NCBI RefSeq assembly: GCF_001590785.1
Contig: NZ_LTAO01000012.1
Location: forward strand, 1 to 64,000
Length of the DNA: 64,000 nucleotides
Source: Alkalihalobacillus trypoxylicola
GTDB taxonomy: Bacteria > Bacillota > Bacilli > Bacillales > Bacillaceae_D
Reading direction: 5' to 3'
This document shows, in pieces, positions 24,247 through 32,778 of the stretch (its first letter is position 1; each line of letters begins with the position of its first letter). The notes under the pieces are model-generated. The model was not told where the DNA came from, searched no databases, and saw nothing but the letters and a program-made list of their open reading frames with translations. Made by a program: the position numbers and the translations under genes.

Positions 24247-25218
24247 ATGAAAAATCGTATTGTTATGATTACAGGTGCAAACTCGGGGATTGGGAAGGCT
24301 GCTGCTAAGCAATTTGCTAAAGATGATTATACCGTTATTATGGCTTGTCGGAATATCGATGCTAGTCAAAAAGCTCGAGAAGAGATTGTTACATCTACAC
24401 GTAATACTAAGGTTGAAGTGATGAAATTAGATATATCGTCATTCGAATCAATCTATCAATTTGTCAATGATTTTAATAGTAAATATGATAAATTAGACAT
24501 CCTAATACATAATGCAGCTTATTTTAATCATGGAGCTAATCATACTCTTAGTAAAGAAGGAATTGAATTGACCTTTGCGACAAATGTAGTCGGTCCCTAT
24601 TTACTAACAAATCTATTAGTGAAACAATTAAAAAAGTCTAGTGATGCAAGAGTACTTAATGCGGGTAGTAACATTATTAAGCACTTTTTTGATCCTAAAA
24701 GAGAGATCGATTTAGACAATGTAACGGGTGAATATAAAAGTAGTGAGAAATTTACTGTGTATAAGATGTACTGTCAATCGAAAATGGCATTGACTATGCT
24801 CACTTTTAAAATGGCGGAAGAATATAAGGCTGAAGGCATTAAAATCACTGCTTTACAGATTAACGGGGCAAAAATGTCAAAGGAAACATTACAGAAAATA
24901 ACGCTAAAATATAGAATGGTGGCTTTACTCCAAAACTTATTTTTTCGTCCTCCTAGCTATATGGCCCATAATTATTATGAGATATGCACATCTGATCGAT
25001 TTAAAGACAGTACAGGAATATTATTCAATGATAAATTAGAGATGATGACCCCAGCCTTAGAAGAATCACAAGGATTTATTAAGGATATGGTTCGTGTAAT
25101 AGGTAAAAGTACATATCCAACTTATGCAGAAAATAAAGAAATGAGAGAAGAGATTATGAATGTATGCAAAAACCTGACAGAGTCAACTCTCAATCATCAA
25201 AGTAGCATATCAAAATAG
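24247..25218 (+). CDS. Short-chain dehydrogenase/reductase, retinol-dehydrogenase-like
   Basis: This 323-residue protein begins with the SDR cofactor motif TGANSGIGKAAAKQFA (residues 9-24), then ACRN, the LDIS motif, the HNAA motif (about residue 96) and catalytic YCQSK (Y-x-x-x-K). It follows the retinol dehydrogenase/WW-oxidoreductase-like branch. The ACRN after strand 2 suggests NADPH. The C-terminal extension of about 60 residues is unusual for minimal SDRs. The ATG follows AGAAAAGGAGC. It forms an operon with the upstream TetR gene. The substrate, a hydrophobic aldehyde, ketone or alcohol, is not known. Confidence 0.88.
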   Translation: MKNRIVMITGANSGIGKAAAKQFAKDDYTVIMACRNIDASQKAREEIVTSTRNTKVEVMKLDISSFESIYQFVNDFNSKYDKLDILIHNAAYFNHGANHTLSKEGIELTFATNVVGPYLLTNLLVKQLKKSSDARVLNAGSNIIKHFFDPKREIDLDNVTGEYKSSEKFTVYKMYCQSKMALTMLTFKMAEEYKAEGIKITALQINGAKMSKETLQKITLKYRMVALLQNLFFRPPSYMAHNYYEICTSDRFKDSTGILFNDKLEMMTPALEESQGFIKDMVRVIGKSTYPTYAENKEMREEIMNVCKNLTESTLNHQSSISK

Positions 25219-25227
25219 CTCATACCA

Positions 25228-25905
25228 TTATTCGATAATATGAAATAACTCATCTAATTGGCTAATCTGTAAGTCGCTTGAAAGAACTTCCTTTCCTCCA
25301 TTGCGGTTTAACCATATAGCGGTGATAGGTAAACCTTCACAGCTTTGAATATCAGTGCGGTAATCATCTCCAACATAATAATGAGATTCTTTAGCTGACG
25401 TCGTTTCTTTGATTGATATTTCAAAGATTTGTGGATTCGGTTTTGCAAAGCCTATATCGCTAGCAAAGCCTAAGTAAGAAAAATAATGGATGATATTTGT
25501 TTTAATAAGCTTTTTTGTTTGCTGTTCTTTGTCTCCATTACTTATGATTCCTAATGGAATATTATGGTTCTTTAAACGTTTTAGACATTCTAAAACATCA
25601 TCAAATAAAACCCAATGATTTTCATAGCTATTTAAATAGTACTGAAAAAATAAATCGGCTTCGTGTTCTTGTATTTCTTTAAAGAAATGAAGGATACGGA
25701 GTCTTTGCTGTTGTTTAAAGCTAATTTGTTTCTCTAAAAATAGATGAAAATATCTTTCGGATACGCTAAACCATTCTTTTTCAAAATGTTTATAGGTTTG
25801 AAACCTGTTGAGCTCATTTCGATACTTATTGAAAAAGTCTTCTAATGCTGACTTGCTAGCAAATCGATGATCGACTAAGGTATCATCGATATCAAAAAAA
25901 ATCAT
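25228..25905 (-). CDS. HAD-family hydrolase, YjjG-like nucleotidase type
   Basis: I start at ATG 25905 (AAGGAAG nine bases upstream) rather than the GTG three codons earlier. The 225-residue protein shows the HAD motifs: FFDIDDTLVD near the N-terminus (nucleophile Asp), SNGD (motif II), a lysine in FAKPNPQIF (motif III), and YYVGDDYRTDI (motif IV). The helical cap and length fit the YjjG/YfnB group, which dephosphorylates pyrimidine nucleotides or non-canonical nucleotides. It converges on the SDR gene with only nine bases between the stops and no clear terminator. Confidence 0.85.
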   Translation of the reverse strand: MIFFDIDDTLVDHRFASKSALEDFFNKYRNELNRFQTYKHFEKEWFSVSERYFHLFLEKQISFKQQQRLRILHFFKEIQEHEADLFFQYYLNSYENHWVLFDDVLECLKRLKNHNIPLGIISNGDKEQQTKKLIKTNIIHYFSYLGFASDIGFAKPNPQIFEISIKETTSAKESHYYVGDDYRTDIQSCEGLPITAIWLNRNGGKEVLSSDLQISQLDELFHIIE

Positions 25906-26016
25906 CAAAAACACTTCCTTAAAATGGTGATGATAGCCTACAAATTTACATTCTAATTATAATCTATACCTTATTAACCAGCAAAATCCTTTCATTAAAT
26001 CATTTTCACAAATCGC

Positions 26017-26046
26017 TTGAACGAGAACGTTTGTTCGTATTATAAT
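26017..26046 (+). promoter_or_regulatory. Promoter with LexA/DinR box (SOS control)
   Basis: TTGAAC (26017-26022) and TATAAT (26041-26046) are spaced by 18 bases. Between them lies GAACGTTTGTTC (26025-26036), which matches the Gram-positive LexA/DinR box pattern GAAC-N4-GTTC. A repressor bound there would cover the promoter, so the downstream small genes should be induced by DNA damage. Confidence 0.8.
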
Positions 26047-26073
26047 GGATGTATGAGAGATGAGGTGTTTGTT

Positions 26074-26286
26074 TTGAAACAACAGTTAAAGCGAGCCATT
26101 TCTGATAATAAAATCATTGTCATGATTTATCTTGATCAAAAAGGAAATTTCAGTAAAAGAAAGGTGAAGGTTTTAAAGCTTAATCATTCTTATTTAATTG
26201 GATATTGTTATTATCGACAGCAAAAAAGATTATTCGCAATTGAGCAAATATTATCCATTGAATTTGTTCAAAGTAAAATAAGCTAA
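26074..26286 (+). CDS. Small WYL-like domain protein under SOS promoter
   Basis: I start at TTG 26074, because GATGAGGTG lies six bases upstream; the longer open frame begins inside the promoter. The 70-residue product reads as one WYL-like SH3-type barrel: KIIVMIYLDQKGNFSKRKVKV, then LIGYCYYRQQKRLFAIEQILSIEFV, with the R-x-F-x-x-x-x-I ending typical of WYL domains. No helix-turn-helix is attached. WYL domains sense nucleic-acid-like ligands in DNA damage and defence regulators. Here the LexA box directly upstream supports a DNA damage role. The family assignment is by pattern and moderately sure. Confidence 0.75.
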   Translation: MKQQLKRAISDNKIIVMIYLDQKGNFSKRKVKVLKLNHSYLIGYCYYRQQKRLFAIEQILSIEFVQSKIS

Positions 26287-26363
26287 ATGATGATTTTTAT
26301 AAAGAAATTGGTTTTCTTTCTAAGATTAGAGGGTACACTCTTCTTTGGGAGGAGGTTCCCAAT

Positions 26364-26492
26364 ATGAATACAGATAAAAAAATGGATCTCTTAGTAGAAT
26401 ACTTTGAGAAAAAATATGAGAAGACATTAAAAAAAGTAGAAAAAGAACAAATTAAATTATTTTTATTACAAGAAAAAGTCATTAAAGATTAA
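26364..26492 (+). CDS. 42-residue charged helical microprotein
   Basis: An ATG after GGGAGGAGGTTCCC opens a 42-codon frame: MNTDKKMDLLVEYFEKKYEK, then a stretch with TLKKVEKEQIKLFLLQEK. The heptad-like spacing suggests an amphipathic helix or short coiled coil. It lies 77 bases after the WYL-like gene with no terminator between, so it may be in the same SOS transcript. I do not recognise it. Confidence 0.55.
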   Translation: MNTDKKMDLLVEYFEKKYEKTLKKVEKEQIKLFLLQEKVIKD

Positions 26493-26620
26493 GCATTTTT
26501 AATGGTTGTTGATAAATACCCCAAAACAAATTGAGCCAATTCTCTCTTGACAGTTTTACTTTCTTTCTTAATACTTAATCTTTTGTAAAAGATAGAAAAG
26601 CAGGGTAGAGGGGGATTTAT

Positions 26621-27487
26621 TTGATAAAAAGATTGTCAGTATTACTAATAATTATGAGTACTATTTTAGTAGCTTGCTCGGTCTCAGATTTGGAGAGCTG
26701 GTTAATTGAAGATAGTGCGAAGGTTGTTCCAGTAGTAAATGGAGAAGCTATTTACCATTTTTTAGATGTCGGCCAGGGCGATAGTACGTTAATCCAATCT
26801 AATGAAGCAACGATTTTAATCGATACTGGTAGACATGATTCAGATGTCATATTTGAATATTTAAATCAGTTAGGTGTTATTGAAATTGATTTGTTAATAC
26901 TTACACATCCTCACGCTGATCATATAGGAAATGCTGATCAGATTATTAGACAGTATAGGCCTAGTGAGGTTTGGATGGATGGTAATCAGGCCAGCTCCAA
27001 AACGTTTGAGCTTTTAGTTGATGCTTTGATTGAAACAGATACAGATGTTGTTGAGGCCCGTTCTGGTTTAGATGTAGAAGTAGGGGATTTTTTAATCGAA
27101 ATTATTCATCCTACTCATTTAACGGGGGATTTTAATAATGATTCTATTAGCGGGATGATTACCTATGGAGAGCTTCGTTTTCTCTTTACAGGAGACGCAG
27201 AGGAGAGAAGTGAATTCGAGATGCTAGATAGCGGTTTTGATTTAGAGGCTGATATCTTTAAGGTTGGACACCATGGGTCTTCCACATCAAATACACGAGA
27301 ATTTTTAGAGGCTGTTAATCCTGAAATAGGTATTTATTCAGCTAGTGAAAATAATTCATATGGTCATCCTCACATTGAGGTCGAATCGCTATTTAACGAA
27401 TTAGGTATTGAATTTCTAGGAACAGCTGAACATGGCACCATCAAGATAGTCACTGATGGTGAAAACTATACGGTTGAGCTAGAATAG
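26621..27487 (+). CDS. MBL-fold metallohydrolase lipoprotein (ComEC/Rec2 C-terminal type)
   Basis: This 288-residue protein starts at TTG after GTAGAGGGGG. It has a lipoprotein signal with lipobox ILVAC (Cys19), then a metallo-beta-lactamase domain. The motifs are FLDVGQGDSTLI (about 48-59), DTG, THPHADHIG (95-103; the HxHxDH zinc motif), FTGDAEE and VGHHGSSTS. This is the ComEC C-terminal subfamily. ComEC-type domains are proposed nucleases that degrade one strand of DNA during uptake. The free lipoprotein form is common in bacilli and could be an exported nuclease or phosphodiesterase. A terminator lies about 100 bases downstream. Confidence 0.9.
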   Translation: MIKRLSVLLIIMSTILVACSVSDLESWLIEDSAKVVPVVNGEAIYHFLDVGQGDSTLIQSNEATILIDTGRHDSDVIFEYLNQLGVIEIDLLILTHPHADHIGNADQIIRQYRPSEVWMDGNQASSKTFELLVDALIETDTDVVEARSGLDVEVGDFLIEIIHPTHLTGDFNNDSISGMITYGELRFLFTGDAEERSEFEMLDSGFDLEADIFKVGHHGSSTSNTREFLEAVNPEIGIYSASENNSYGHPHIEVESLFNELGIEFLGTAEHGTIKIVTDGENYTVELE

Positions 27488-27582
27488 TAGTAAAGAACAG
27501 CAAAGAAGGTTTGTAACGGTTTTAATTTGAAACATCGAACAGATTTTTTTATATTTTTTAAAAAATAAAAATATAATTATTT

Positions 27583-27614
27583 AACTAGCTTACTTAAAAG
27601 TAGCTAGTTTTTTG
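27583..27614 (+). terminator. Rho-independent terminator
   Basis: AACTAGCT (27583-27590) pairs with AGCTAGTT (27602-27609) with further imperfect inner pairs and a run of six T. It closes the MBL lipoprotein gene. Confidence 0.75.
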
Positions 27615-27676
27615 AATTTTTTATGATTATTTCATTTTATTATATAAATGAGCATTTTATTATATATAAATGAAAA

Positions 27677-27690
27677 TGAAAACGCTTTAT
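27677..27690 (+). promoter_or_regulatory. Candidate cre site (CcpA box) upstream of the AraC gene
   Basis: TGAAAACGCTTTAT matches the catabolite-responsive element TGWAANCGNTNWCA except near its right end. It lies about 145 bases before the AraC-family start. This suggests carbon catabolite control of a sugar-related regulator. Confidence 0.5.
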
Positions 27691-27833
27691 AATATGAATA
27701 AGTCAATAAAACCGATACGGGATTTTTCATGAAAATATAAAACTATAATCTTTTACTAAATTATAAGGAGGGAAAGATATATTTTTTTGAGAAGTTAAAA
27801 ACTATTTGGTTTTAAGGGGGAGGGAAAGGTAGG

Positions 27834-28673
27834 ATGGAGCAAGTAAAAAAAAGATATTCTTTTTCAACATCAGAATCTTTTTTGCCATTATTTATTGAAA
27901 GTATAGGCTTTAATCCAACTGAATTCGATATAAAGCGACCTAATGGATACCCATATTTTCATTGGTTGCAAACGGTAGAGGGAGAAGGACGATTTAGTTA
28001 TAATGATGAAGAAATTCTCTTATCAAAAGGTAAAGGAATCCTTCTTTTTCCGAATACACCTCATGAATATCATCCAAATGGGAGCGAATGGTCCACTATC
28101 TATGTTACTTTTGGAGGAGCATCGACTGAATCTATTCTAAAATCATTACAGATTAATCGTACGGCTGCCTATATGGAAACGGAAAAAGTCTCCTTTCAAC
28201 AAATCGTCTTAGAAATGCTGCAAACGATTGAGCAAGAAGCTAGTTTTTCTCAATTTGAAAATTCTAGAGATTTGTACCATTTACTCATAATGATCAAAAA
28301 ATTCGGGCAAATGAATAATCAACCGTCTTTATCACAGTCCTATGAGAAAATTAAGTCAGTTGTTAAATGGTTAGAAGAGCAGTTATCTGAAGATATTCGT
28401 TTGCCTGATATGGCTCAATATGCCAAAATGAGCTCACAATATTTAAATTTATTATTTAGAGAATCTTTCGGAATGAGCCCATACTCTTTTCTTATACAGC
28501 TTCGAATTAGAGAGTCGAAAAAATTATTGGTTTCCGATTCAGGACTTTCTTTAAAGGAGATTACAGAGAAGGTAGGATTTAAAGATGTGAGCCACTTTGT
28601 TGCTACTTTTAGAAGGAAGGAAGGGATTACTCCTAAAAAGTACCGAAACCTTCATAAAACAGCTACAACATAA
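27834..28673 (+). CDS. AraC-family regulator with N-terminal cupin
   Basis: This 279-residue protein has an N-terminal cupin sensor (YFHWLQTVEGEGRF and LLFPNTPHEYHP, about residues 40-90). The C-terminal double helix-turn-helix (about 180-275) has the AraC signature: LPDMAQYAKMSSQYLNLLFRESFG followed by ITEKVGFKDVSHFVATFRRKEGITPKKYR. Members of this layout usually activate sugar-use genes in response to a carbohydrate. No sugar transporter or glycosidase is next to it, so its target is elsewhere or was lost. The ATG follows AAAGGTAGG. A CcpA box upstream fits a sugar-linked role. Confidence 0.88.
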   Translation: MEQVKKRYSFSTSESFLPLFIESIGFNPTEFDIKRPNGYPYFHWLQTVEGEGRFSYNDEEILLSKGKGILLFPNTPHEYHPNGSEWSTIYVTFGGASTESILKSLQINRTAAYMETEKVSFQQIVLEMLQTIEQEASFSQFENSRDLYHLLIMIKKFGQMNNQPSLSQSYEKIKSVVKWLEEQLSEDIRLPDMAQYAKMSSQYLNLLFRESFGMSPYSFLIQLRIRESKKLLVSDSGLSLKEITEKVGFKDVSHFVATFRRKEGITPKKYRNLHKTATT

Positions 28674-28767
28674 TAGAAGTATGGTTTCTCTAATGAAGAT
28701 AAAGGTAGTGGGTAGGAGTATTGACTTTTAATCCTATCCGCTATTTCTTTTAAGAGTAATATGTAAT

Positions 28768-28812
28768 AAAGCTGGTGACCGTTTCTGTTGAAAGGGTCGC
28801 CAGCTTTTTTTT
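28768..28812. terminator. Rho-independent terminator between convergent genes
   Basis: AAAGCTGGTGACC (28768-28780) pairs with GGTCGCCAGCTTT (from about 28795) with wobble positions, followed by a T-run. It separates the AraC gene from the DUF418 gene. Confidence 0.8.
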
Positions 28813-28826
28813 GATGAAGCGTTTTT

Positions 28827-30014
28827 TTATTTATGCTTTTTAAATGGAGGAATGGATAAGTATGTGCCTGCTCTCCAAAGCCATTCGATCGGTCCAATTC
28901 TAAAATGGTTAAGATACCATTTACTGATGAGGATTTGAATGATAAAGAAGGCAATCGATACGAGCATGCCTAAGAAAAATCCGAGCTTGCCAAATAATGA
29001 AAATCCGTATCCATAAAATAGAGTAGTAAAAATGAGTGATTGAAGTAAATATTGACTAAGAGATAATCGTCCAACATATGCAAAAGGCTTGAGAATCTGG
29101 CTTCCTGTTTCAGTGTTCGCTAATAATGAAATAGAAGTCGCATAAAAAATGGCTGTCAATGGACCGCCGATATATGTCATCAATCCTTCGGCTGCGATAC
29201 TATTTGAAAAAAGAAAGGGAACCTTAGAGCCAAAACCAATTAATAGAGTGAACCACCATATTCTTTTCAAAAGTTTTTTATGCTGATTTACTTCTATCAG
29301 CCATTTTTTTCTAGCTACAAAAGCTCCTAATAAAAACATCCCAATAACCGTCAAAACTGTCGCAGCCTCTAAAAATACGTCTTCCAAAATTCCTAGACCA
29401 TAAAAGTCTGAATGTAAACGAAACATTAACACATCTACGTAGCTGCCATTTGTTAGAACTTCTTTTTCTTCTACTGAATACGTATAAAACTCAGAGCTTG
29501 TATCATTGAGATTAGTCTCTCCAGGAGCTATAGCGCTAAGTGACATAATTCCAAGAAATATGAGAGCAGAAATAAGAAGACCTTTAGCTTGAAACCTTAA
29601 AAAGAAGAAAAAGAGAAACGATGTTAAAGCATAAGAAACTAATATATCGCCTTCCCATATGTATACACGATGGAGAAGACCTATGAGTAATAAGAGGAGA
29701 GCTCGGCGCCAGTAAATAGCTGCAAAGCTACGGTTTTTTTGTTTAGAACGCTCTTGTAAAATAACCATTCCGTAACCAAATAAAAAGGAAAACAACGTAT
29801 AGAAGCTCGTTCGAATAAATAAATACAAAAAGCCTTCGGTGAGCTGATCGAAGATACCGAGTGGATAAAAATCATGTAAAGAAGGAATGAGAAAAAGTCC
29901 GTATTGAAAATTCATCGTATTTACTAGTAATATCCCAAGTAAAGCAAAGCCTCTCATCATATCTAATGAGTGAATACGCTCGTTTGTATTTAGTGGATTT
30001 AATGTTTCTTTCAT
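28827..30014 (-). CDS. DUF418 (YeiB-type) multi-TM membrane protein
   Basis: I start at ATG 30014 (AAAAGGGTG upstream) rather than the open-frame start at 30044. The 395-residue protein begins ERIHSLDMMRGFALLGILLVN, the signature of the YeiB/DUF418 family, and has about nine to ten membrane segments. The C-terminal half carries the DUF418 region (YVGRLSLSQYLLQSLI, GPIEWLWR). The family belongs to the acyltransferase-3-like/heparan acetyltransferase superfamily and is suspected to modify surface molecules, but no reaction is proved. It is monocistronic. Confidence 0.88.
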   Translation of the reverse strand: MKETLNPLNTNERIHSLDMMRGFALLGILLVNTMNFQYGLFLIPSLHDFYPLGIFDQLTEGFLYLFIRTSFYTLFSFLFGYGMVILQERSKQKNRSFAAIYWRRALLLLLIGLLHRVYIWEGDILVSYALTSFLFFFFLRFQAKGLLISALIFLGIMSLSAIAPGETNLNDTSSEFYTYSVEEKEVLTNGSYVDVLMFRLHSDFYGLGILEDVFLEAATVLTVIGMFLLGAFVARKKWLIEVNQHKKLLKRIWWFTLLIGFGSKVPFLFSNSIAAEGLMTYIGGPLTAIFYATSISLLANTETGSQILKPFAYVGRLSLSQYLLQSLIFTTLFYGYGFSLFGKLGFFLGMLVSIAFFIIQILISKWYLNHFRIGPIEWLWRAGTYLSIPPFKKHK

Positions 30015-30176
30015 TTTAACACCCTTTTCATAGTAATCGTGCATTCAATAATAGATTAATAGAACAAAGGATGAGTGACAAGCACAAGTTGAATAATTAA
30101 TTTAAATTTTATATATTTTCACTTTTTTTTGGTAAAATGAGATCGTATTCTTTATTAATTACAAGGAGTGTTGTTC

Positions 30177-30920
30177 ATGTCAGGCCGTTTGTTTAACGAA
30201 GTCATTCAAAATCATCGTTCCATTAGACAATATACAGATCAACAAGTTAGTGACGAAATCATTAAAGACCTATTACAATCAGCAAAAAGTGCTTCTACGT
30301 CTCATAACGTTCAAGCGTACAGTATCATCATTGTTCGTGACGTACAAAAAAAGAAAAAGCTAGCCGAACTAACAGGAAATCAATCTTATGTAGAAAAGTG
30401 CCCCGTTTTCTTTGTTTTATGTGCAGATTATTATAGATTAAAAAAAGTAAGTGAGTGGCATAATCAACCTTTTGAAGTAAACGAATTAGAGCAGGTATTA
30501 GTTGGTGGTGTTGATACGGCGTTAGTGGCTCAAAATCTTTTGTTAGCTGCTGAAGCCTATGGATTAGGTGGAGTGATGATAGGTGGAATTAGGAATCAGC
30601 CAAAAGAGGTTGCAGAGCTCTTAAACCTTCCTAAGTATACGTTTCCTGTTATGGGTTTATGCATCGGCTATCCAGCTCAATCACCAGAGCTAAAGCCAAG
30701 ACTGCCTGAATCAGCTACTATATTTTACGATGAATATAATGAAGACCAATTAGAACAAGCAATAAAAGAATATGATCAAGTAACAGAAGCCTATTACGGT
30801 GCAAGAACGAATAGTCAAAAGGGTGAACCTTGGTCGAAGCAAATGGCACAGCATTTGTCTAAGCCTAATCGAGCGCATTTAGAATCATTTATCAAAAATC
30901 AAGGCTTTTTAAAAAGCTAG
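30177..30920 (+). CDS. NADPH-dependent flavin nitroreductase (NfsA/NfrA group)
   Basis: I start at ATG 30177 (AAGGAGTGTTGTTC upstream). The 247-residue protein has the FMN nitroreductase fold: VIQNHRSIRQYTDQQVSDEII near the N-terminus, SASTSHNVQAYSIIIV for FMN contacts, and the GLGGVMIGGIRNQP and GLCIGYPA stretches typical of the oxygen-insensitive NfsA/NfrA1 group. It reduces nitroaromatics, quinones or flavins with NADPH. The aminotransferase ATG lies one base after its stop, so the two are tightly coupled. Confidence 0.92.
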   Translation: MSGRLFNEVIQNHRSIRQYTDQQVSDEIIKDLLQSAKSASTSHNVQAYSIIIVRDVQKKKKLAELTGNQSYVEKCPVFFVLCADYYRLKKVSEWHNQPFEVNELEQVLVGGVDTALVAQNLLLAAEAYGLGGVMIGGIRNQPKEVAELLNLPKYTFPVMGLCIGYPAQSPELKPRLPESATIFYDEYNEDQLEQAIKEYDQVTEAYYGARTNSQKGEPWSKQMAQHLSKPNRAHLESFIKNQGFLKS

Positions 30921-30921
30921 T

Positions 30922-32097
30922 ATGAAAATTTTTAAACAATCAGATACCTTAAATCAACTGCCCGATCAATTTTTTTCTAATTTAGTGAAGAAAGTAGTTA
31001 CACTATCCAAACAATACGACGACGTGATAAATCTTGGTCAAGGGAATCCAGATCAGCCAACTCCCCCAGCAATCGTAGAAAAATTACAGCAAGCGGCTGA
31101 AAATCCGCTTTACCATAAATACTCTCCCTTTGAAGGGTTTTCCTTTTTAAAGGAAGCCGTCGCGGAGTATTATCAGCGCGAATATGGTGTCGAGCTTGAC
31201 CCGTATGAAGAGGTAGCCGTATTAAATGGAACCAAAACAGGATTGGTAGAGGTTAGCCAATGTTTGTTAAACCCGGGAGATGGAGTTCTAATGCCAGACC
31301 CTGGATATCCGGATTATTGGTCAGGTGTAGCACTGGCAAAAGCAAAAATGATCCCGTTAAAGCTGTTAGAAGAAAATCAATTTCTTCCAGTATTTTCAGA
31401 GCTTAAAAAAGAAGATTTACAAAGTGCTAAGATGATGTTTTTAAATTATCCTAATAACCCAACTGGGGCGACAGCGACACCGAACTTTTTCAATGAAGTC
31501 ATAAAAGTAGCTGATGAACATCATATATGCGTCGTTCATGATTTCGCATATGGAGCAATTGGCTATGATGGAAAGAGACCTATTAGCTTTTTACAAAACG
31601 ACGGAGCCAAAGATGTAGGGATTGAAATGATGACTTTATCGAAAACATTTAATATGGCAGGCTGGCGAGTCGGTTTTGCAGTTGGAAATAGAAGTGTGAT
31701 AAAAGCAATCGAGCTTCTACAAGATCATTATTATTGCAGCATTTTTGGTGGTATTCAGGAAGCGGCAGCACATGCATTATTAAATGAGCAAGATTCAATC
31801 CAAGAGCTGGTGGCTATGTATGAAGCAAGAAGAAATGTTTTAGTCAAGGAAGCATTAAAAATTGGCTGGGAAGTCATAGCGCCAAAAGGTTCCTTTTTTG
31901 CTTGGTTTAAAGTTCCAAAACCTTTTACCTCTGAACAATTTGCTGATATTTTGTTGAAGCAAGCTCATATAGTCGTAGCACCCGGTGTAGGTTTTGGACA
32001 ATACGGGGAAGGTTATGTTCGGATTGGTTTACTAACAGATGAAAATATCCTAAAAGAAGCGATCGATCGAATGAAGAAGCTCAATATATTTCATTAA
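30922..32097 (+). CDS. mtnE: PLP-dependent aminotransferase, MtnE-like
   Basis: This 391-residue fold-type I aminotransferase has the close MtnE/YkrV pattern throughout: LGQGNPDQPTPPAIVEKLQ, CLLNPGDGVLMPDPGYPDYWSG, FLNYPNNPTGA and TLSKTFNMAGWRV (PLP lysine in SKT). MtnE converts 4-methylthio-2-oxobutyrate to methionine in methionine salvage. Other mtn genes are not adjacent. The gene begins one base after the nitroreductase stop with no obvious ribosome binding site, so it depends on coupling, and precedes an FAH-type gene by 13 bases. It may be a paralogue with another keto acid substrate. Confidence 0.85.
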   Translation: MKIFKQSDTLNQLPDQFFSNLVKKVVTLSKQYDDVINLGQGNPDQPTPPAIVEKLQQAAENPLYHKYSPFEGFSFLKEAVAEYYQREYGVELDPYEEVAVLNGTKTGLVEVSQCLLNPGDGVLMPDPGYPDYWSGVALAKAKMIPLKLLEENQFLPVFSELKKEDLQSAKMMFLNYPNNPTGATATPNFFNEVIKVADEHHICVVHDFAYGAIGYDGKRPISFLQNDGAKDVGIEMMTLSKTFNMAGWRVGFAVGNRSVIKAIELLQDHYYCSIFGGIQEAAAHALLNEQDSIQELVAMYEARRNVLVKEALKIGWEVIAPKGSFFAWFKVPKPFTSEQFADILLKQAHIVVAPGVGFGQYGEGYVRIGLLTDENILKEAIDRMKKLNIFH

Positions 32098-32110
32098 AAA
32101 GGAGAAAGTC

Positions 32111-32734
32111 ATGGAAATCAAAAATATTTTTTGTATAGGTAGAAACTATGTGAAGCATGCAGAAGAGCTAGGTAATGAAGTGCCAAAACAACCTATTTTA
32201 TTTTCTAAACCCACACATGCTTTAACTAAAGCCGATGGCAGGGTGTTATCATTTCCTAAACTATTAGGTGAGATTCATCATGAATTGGAAATCGTTTTAC
32301 ATATTCATAAAAATGTTGAAAAAGGCGACTTGATTGAAGATGTGGTTGATAAAATGGCTTTAGGTATAGACTTAACGTTAAGGGATCTGCAGTCGGAATT
32401 AAAAAGAAAGGGACAGCCGTGGTTAAGAGCTAAAGGATTTCGTGAATCTGCTATACTCACTGACTTTTGGGATTTTCCAGGAATTGAAGAATGTAAGAAG
32501 AATAGCTTCTCTTTAACGAATAATAGTGAAATCGTTCAAAAAGGAACAATAAACGAAATGATATTCTCCTTTCAAATGATATTAGATGAACTAATAAAAG
32601 CATTTGGAGTGAAGGCTGGAGATATCATATTTACAGGTACACCAGAAGGGGTAGGTCCCTTAGAAGACGGAGATGACTTTAGTTTATATTGGAACGAAAA
32701 AAAGGTAGGAAATTTTCTTGTCGATAGAAAATAA
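32111..32734 (+). CDS. Fumarylacetoacetate hydrolase-family protein
   Basis: This 207-residue protein is a minimal FAH-fold enzyme. It opens IFCIGRNYVKHAEELGNEVP, has the metal ligands E58 and E60 in HHELEIVL and D87 in GIDLTLRD, and contains the C-terminal GDIIFTGTPEGVGPL. Members hydrolyse or decarboxylate acylpyruvates and related 3-oxo acids, including oxaloacetate. It is the third gene of the run nitroreductase, aminotransferase, FAH. The ATG follows AAAAAGGAGAAAGTC. The context suggests processing of a keto acid formed by the aminotransferase, which is inference. Confidence 0.9.
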   Translation: MEIKNIFCIGRNYVKHAEELGNEVPKQPILFSKPTHALTKADGRVLSFPKLLGEIHHELEIVLHIHKNVEKGDLIEDVVDKMALGIDLTLRDLQSELKRKGQPWLRAKGFRESAILTDFWDFPGIEECKKNSFSLTNNSEIVQKGTINEMIFSFQMILDELIKAFGVKAGDIIFTGTPEGVGPLEDGDDFSLYWNEKKVGNFLVDRK

Positions 32735-32778
32735 AAAAAACAATTTCAATTGTAGGCTAATAGATAGGAGTGGGTATT

